NCBI RefSeq assembly: GCF_011386835.1
Contig: NC_088796.1
Span: 87,131,968 to 87,195,967, forward strand
Direction: 5' to 3'
DNA from: Chrysemys picta bellii
Taxonomy: Eukaryota > Chordata > Testudines > Emydidae
DNA length: 64,000 nt
Positions 59,171-64,000 of this stretch are shown piece by piece (the first letter of the stretch is position 1; each line of letters starts with the position of its first letter). Position numbers and translations under genes: made by a program. Under the pieces are notes generated by a model, which was given only the letters and a program-made list of their open reading frames with translations, ran no database searches and was not told where the DNA came from.

Positions 59171-60000
59171 TTCAAAGACCTAGCAAAAATGAATAACGTG
59201 AAAGGCAGTGAAGATGCAAGCTCACTAAACAGCACTGCCATGAAGTTAATCAAGCACATGCAGCAGGAATGTATCTGAAATGAGAAAACTACCTCAGTTA
59301 CCATTGCGTGCACACATTGAATAGGCTCAGAAGTGTTCTTACACACAGTGTTGCCACTTATTTTTGTTTTATTCTTTTACACCAAGACTGACTTATAATA
59401 TGGGAACATCTATCCAAAGTAATTAGCTAGTTGTGACTGTCTTTATTCTTCTTGCCATTGACAATATTTGTACTCAGCCAAATCTTAAATTTCTTACTCA
59501 GTTTTCATCAATTCTTGTGAGGCAAAACTCCCACTAAAGACAATGGGGGCTTGATTCATTTCTGTCCTGTACCTTGCAGACTTTTTTACACCTACAAAGA
59601 GGGTGTACAATGCTACCAAATCAAAATGGTTTTACACCCACTTTGCACTAGTGTAAATGATTGCACAACTGGATCCTGGCTCACTACAAAAGCAGTTTTC
59701 CCTCTTTTGGTATTGACACCTCCTCATCAATTATTGGGAGTGGACCACATCCAATCTGACTGAATTGGCCTTGTCAACACTGGTTCTCCACTTGTAAGGC
59801 AACTCCCTTCTCTTCATGTGCCAATATATTTATACCTGTATCTGTAATTTTCACTCCATGCATCTGAAGAAGTGGTTTTTTTTTTTTCCCACGAAAGCTT
59901 ATGCCCAAATAAATCTGTTAGTCTTTAAGGTGCCGCCAGACTCCTCATTGTTTTTGTGGATACAGACTAACACTAACACCTTCTGATACTTGGATCCTGG
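59171..60000 (+). other. SLC35D2: SLC35D2 3'UTR (probable) and end region
   Basis: The first good AATAAA after the stop is at 59908-59913, inside a dispersed repeat tail. If used, it gives a UTR of about 760 bases with a repeat-derived poly(A) signal. The next AATAAA that stands out is at 63233. The true end is not known. Confidence 0.4.
59838..59990 (+). repeat. Dispersed sauropsid repeat tail, copy 2
   Basis: Contains ccatgcatctgaagaagtgg, acgaaagcttatgcccaaat, gttagtctttaaggtgccgc and gtggatacagactaacac. Longer copy of the repeat at 57649-57735. Confidence 0.65.
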
Positions 60001-60636
60001 GTGTTTGTCCTGGATAAAGAGTGATTGAAAACCGAATAAGGAACTCAGGGTACAGCCCAGTATGTTTTGAATAAGGAGTCCTCTCTTATCTTACCAAATC
60101 TCTGCTTAATTCTTCCAAAGAAGCTATCATTCTCTGTGGTATCACAGTCTGTTGCCACAATCATGATTGTTTTTTCATCAGTGGATTTTTCTGACTTTCT
60201 GCTGGATCAAATGAAAGGAAGAGATGGGCAGTGAGAGAAATATTTATTGTTTAAAGCGAAATACCTTGGCTGATTAGCCAGTACTGCATGGAAAAATACG
60301 AGAGACCAGAAAGGTAAATTCATTTCTGTTCAGGTATGCATACCTAGATATCAAAGGTTCCCCTCTGCACATTGTTTGTCAGTGCTTAGCTTGGAACACT
60401 GCACAGAAAATGCTACTACTGTGTGCTGACTGGAGCAGCAAAAAGTGAGTGGCACACTGAAGACTGACTTTATGCAATAATGTTTCATTGATGCAGAATT
60501 GTTGATGTCCCACAGTGTGCCATGTACAACATGATAGCTGAAATCACCTAGAATTCATCTGGTTTTGTTCTGTACTCTAAACTCAGACTGTGTTCCCAAA
60601 GATTCACTGAGGAGGGGAAGGATAGTCCAGTAGTTG

Positions 60637-60850
60637 AAGTACAAAACTTGAAATTGGGTGATCTGGGTTCTGTTCTTACTTCTGCCATAGATGTTGGACA
60701 ATAACATAATTGCTGTCTGCCTCAGTTTTCATATCTGAAAAGGCAGAAAATATATATTTACCTACATCACTGGGTGTGTAGTTAAGTTAAATTAATCAAT
60801 CTTTGCAAAGCATTTGATCCTCAGATGGTGCCATAGGAGTGTACAGTGAT
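60637..60850 (+). repeat. MIR SINE, diverged
   Basis: gatctgggttctgttcttac, ctgcctcagttttcatatct and the terminal tgattattattgtt follow the MIR order on the plus strand. Confidence 0.6.
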
Positions 60851-61019
60851 TATTATTGTTAGGCTTCTCAATTTCAGATACACACAAGCCAAGTTATGAT
60901 TTTCTGTTGAACTTGTTCGAGTTTCACAAGGTTTTGACATAGAACCAGGTAGATCTGGATAGTATTGATTGACTGAGTTTCAGTTTGAGGTTTGAGCTTC
61001 AAACTCAGCAAAAATTGAG

Positions 61020-61500
61020 GAGTGCAAACCCATGTGGACCATAGGAAGTGGTATTCTGGGTCAGCAGCAATGCCTATTTAGTTCAGTATCCTCTCTGACA
61101 CTGGCCAGTACCAAATGTTTCAGTGGAAGTTGTCAGAATCCCACAGTCTGCAAATGTGGGATATCTGCCGGTCTCACCCTGATCTCTAATAGCTAGAGGT
61201 TGGCTTAAGCACTGAAGCACAAGGTTCCTAAATGTTTGTTGTCATTAATTATAACTCTGGATATTCTTGATAGCCATATAATTATGCACTCTCTTTTTGA
61301 ATCTTAAGTTCTTGGCCGCAATGACTTCCTGCAGCAAGAAGTTCCACAGCTTAATCAGGTGTTGTGTGAAAAAAGTATTTCCTTTTATTGGTTTGAATTT
61401 CTCACCTTTTTAGTTTCATTCACTGTCCTCTTGTTCTCATGTTGTATTGTGAGATACGGAGAACAGAAGCCCCCGATCTATCTTCTCTATACAACTCGCT
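61020..61500 (-). repeat. CR1 LINE fragment, antisense
   Basis: On the minus strand the part near 61340-61500 encodes a decayed CR1 RT C-terminus (the TDKRKYFF-like segment), and the rest is its 3' region (plus-strand landmarks: gacactggccagtaccaaat, agctagaggttggctta). Frames are broken. Confidence 0.7.
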
Positions 61501-61807
61501 CTTTTATACAGTATAATTCCAATTATCCAAATACCCTTTTTCCAAAATCCTAGTTTATCCGAATCCACGGTGTGCCTCCTCCACCCCCCATGTAGCCCTA
61601 TGTTAGTGAATCACCCACTGATAAGTTCTCAATTAGCCTCTTAACATCCACTAGCACTACTCAACAGCTTTATATTTGAATAGTGGTTCTTATTGGTTAC
61701 TGCAACTAGTGAGATCTAATCTTGTTTGCGCAGCTTGGCAGGACAATGTAAAAAAATATATATCTGTGTTTGGATCTCAAGCAGCAACTACAGATTCTTG
61801 AAGTCCT

Positions 61808-62060
61808 AGACCTGGCCTACACCTAAAACTTAGGTCAACCTAGCTACGTTGCCCAGGGCTGTGAAAATTTTCATGCCTTCAGCACCATAGTTAGGACAAC
61901 CTACCCCCCAGTGTGGATGTGGCTAGGTCAACAGAAGGATTCTTCCATCCATCTACCTACTGCCTCTTGGAGGGGTGGATAACTACACAGATGGAAAAAA
62001 TCCCTTCTGTTGATATAGGAAGCATCCACACTGTGGCACAGCTGCAGCACTGAAATGTCA
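61808..62060. mobile_element. Miniature transposon, same family as 5838-6283
   Basis: Shares acacctaaaacttaggtcaa, gggctgtgaaaattttca and cttccatccatctacc with the element at 5838-6283. Its right end is cut off by the next insertion. Confidence 0.6.
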
Positions 62061-62067
62061 GCATTAC

Positions 62068-63120
62068 GGGCCGGATTAACCTTTTGTGGGCCCAGCGCCA
62101 AACATATTTGTGGGCCCCCATGGAGGCAATGGAGCATGGCGCGGGGAAGGTCAGTCCCAGGAGCAAGGGGCCAGCCAGAGGGAAAGGGGCATGGCATGGC
62201 AAGGGCAGCCCTACTCCACCCAATGCGAGGGCACTATTTACAAACTGGCAGTTGCCAGATGCACAGTGGCCTGCCCGGCCCTGTGCTGGCAGCATGCCTC
62301 TTCCCCTCGGGGGTGGACCTGTGCTGTGCCACACAGCTCCCCCTCCCCCCCCCCGCCCAACATCATCCCAACTCCCTATGGCCAGAGGCCCCCGGACCCA
62401 CTATGGCCAGCACCCACCCACAAATGCATAGTGCCCTGTACAATACCACCCCTGCCCACCGTCCCACCACAATTGCCCAGCACCCCTCACAGAAGCCCCA
62501 CTCCCTAGTGCACCAACACACACAGATCTTCCCTGCCCCTTCACAGCCCAGCTCCCCACCGACCCACTCCCCCAAGCCCTGCCTCCCAGCCGCACTCACC
62601 AGCCCTGCCGGGAGGCAACTGTGTCTGCTGGGGCTGAGCTGGCAGCACAGCCAGAGCTGGTCCAAGGACTGGGAAAAGCTCCGGTCCCTCAGGAGTGACA
62701 CGATCATCCCAGCCAGGGCCTGCCCCGGCCTGGGTCCCTCAAGGTGCACTGGCCTGGAGGGGCCCAGCCAAGCCTCCACACTGTCTCCCCATCCACCTGG
62801 CTGAGACTGGCCAGGCTTCTGCACCAGTCCCAGGTGGCTCAGCTCTGGGGAGACAGGTGGGCCCCTCAGGTGGTGGGAAGCAGAGACTGCCCGGAGCCGG
62901 AGGTGCACTGGGGTCTGGCCAGGGGGCTGAGAGGAGCAGGGGATGAGGCCAGGGGATGGAGAGGAGTCCTCAGCCAGCCGGCGGGCAGGCCGAGAGAAGC
63001 AAGTGGTGGGCAGGGGGACCCAGTGGGGTCTCGGAGCGCAGTGCAAGTGGAGCAGGCCGGGGCCCCTTCTGAGCATGGGCCCAGCTCTATGGAGCCACTG
63101 AAGCCATTGTAAACCCTGCA
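62068..63120. mobile_element. GC-rich hAT-like insertion (left end recognised)
   Basis: Starts gggccggattaaccttttgt, a hAT-type end. The interior is GC-rich with long frames on both strands (for example 62055-62804 plus, 62363-63121 minus) that show no known domain. The right boundary and target duplication are not clear. Confidence 0.4.
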
Positions 63121-63379
63121 CTGCCTGTGTTCCCTGTATTTCAAGATCTGTGAAACTGCAGCTCGGAATAGCATTTCTGTTTATCCGAATGCCCAGTTAT
63201 CTGAAAGCTTTGGATGTACCCCAAACCATTCAAATAAACGGGAGGGTATCATATGCTTCATGCCCCCATTTATTCATTTCCTTTCTGAGATCTGTGTGGA
63301 TCAAACCAAAAATGGTGTTTGTATGAAGCTTTGTAAAGTGAAACCACCGCATTTTGAACAGTTCAAAGAACAACCGAAG

Positions 63380-63474
63380 AGCTTGTCTACGTAGCTAAGT
63401 CAATAAGTTTCCCTATACTGGTATTATTATATTGGCATGGCTATCCCAGTAAATTTCCATGTGCAGACAAGCCC
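63380..63474. repeat. Short Harbinger-like miniature element
   Basis: agcttgtctacgtagctaag and the inverted ccatgtgcagacaagccc bound about 95 bp. No clear target duplication. Confidence 0.45.
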
Positions 63475-64000
63475 TAATCCAGAAACCAGTATGTGACCTT
63501 TCCATCTCCATTCTGTGAACTATTAAAGAAAAGCAGAACAGGTATTGAAATGCTGTTTTATCATTATGATGTTCAAACAACACCCTGGTATTTTGTTAGT
63601 ATTAGAGAGCCATGTATTATGGATATGGATTTCAAACATTCTGAAATTTGGGGGGCATTTGTTTCCATGGTTATGTTTCAGCCTAGAAAAATGGAGGCCA
63701 TTTGCAAAAACCAGAGCCAGGTTTGGATTTAAAACCCTAAAGGTTGGGGGTGTTGGATGGAGCATTTGGACTCTGGTCCATCTCTAGTCAGTGTTTTTGC
63801 TAACTTAATTTAAAGTATAAACCATGCTGCTTGATTATTGAAATCTTTTTGCAGGGTATTTAACCTGCTCATGAATAGTTTTTAGTATGAAACTGAAAAA
63901 TACCTCAAATTCTCACAGGCACTGTATAACCATTTTCTGCCAGCCCTACATCTAGGGCCAGACTGGAGAACAAAGAGCCTCTCCCTGCTCAAGAGTCAAA

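Larger units (their letters stand above)
61509..63251. mobile_element. Mariner/Tigger-like element holding nested insertions
   Basis: The left end cagtataattccaattatcc and, on the reverse strand, the right end tgataccctcccgtttattt are related terminal repeats with TA on each side (61507-61508, 63252-63253). Subterminal gtttatccgaat motifs occur near both ends. Most of the 1.7 kb between is later insertions (61808-62060 and 62068-63120). Confidence 0.5.

Noticed and set aside
62055..63121. About 250-residue frames on both strands
   Set aside because: They lie in a GC-rich non-autonomous insertion, are open on both strands and show no known domain.

Overview
The window is vertebrate nuclear DNA, most likely from a turtle (at least a sauropsid). 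Three genes show conserved amniote linkage: HABP4 (first exon only, minus strand), ZNF367 (complete, plus strand) and SLC35D2 (complete, plus strand). In human 9q22 the same three are neighbours in the same relative orientation. The turtle call rests on the repeats: CR1 LINEs, a PIF/Harbinger transposon with both of its genes, many hAT-type non-autonomous elements with 8-bp target duplications, Harbinger-like and mariner-like miniature elements, and MIR SINEs. It is an inference; no sequence search was possible.

Layout. 1-4901 is HABP4 intron 1, carrying a GC-rich 0.7-kb hAT element. 4902-5205 is HABP4 exon 1 in a CpG island, with a row of six CCAAT boxes upstream of it. 5.6-10.9 kb is intergenic with nested miniature transposons. 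10.9-13.1 kb is the CpG-island promoter of ZNF367, whose five coding exons (12292-23386; 323 codons plus stop) encode a protein with two C2H2 fingers and a degenerate third. A 3'UTR of up to about 2.4 kb follows. 25.8-32.4 kb is intergenic and transposon-rich: a 5'-truncated CR1 with a long open RT frame, then a decayed Harbinger element interrupted by a second CR1 and by a 231-bp near-perfect palindrome. 32.5-33.1 kb is the SLC35D2 promoter and exon 1. The remaining eleven coding exons run to 59170 (326 codons plus stop), all with GT-AG junctions and continuous frame. 59.2-64 kb is 3'UTR and downstream DNA with MIR, CR1, mariner-like and hAT-like insertions.

The genes do not form a pathway. 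HABP4 encodes a ribosome- and RNA-associated protein, ZNF367 a nuclear zinc-finger protein with E2F-like sites at its promoter, and SLC35D2 a Golgi nucleotide-sugar transporter. I see no new multi-gene system. The most unusual structures are the fold-back palindrome inside the Harbinger transposase, a 98-bp direct duplication in SLC35D2 intron 3, a duplicated transposon/flank junction in ZNF367 intron 2, a 28-T tract directly before a ZNF367 3' splice site, and a miniature transposon ending 48 bp before SLC35D2 exon 7.
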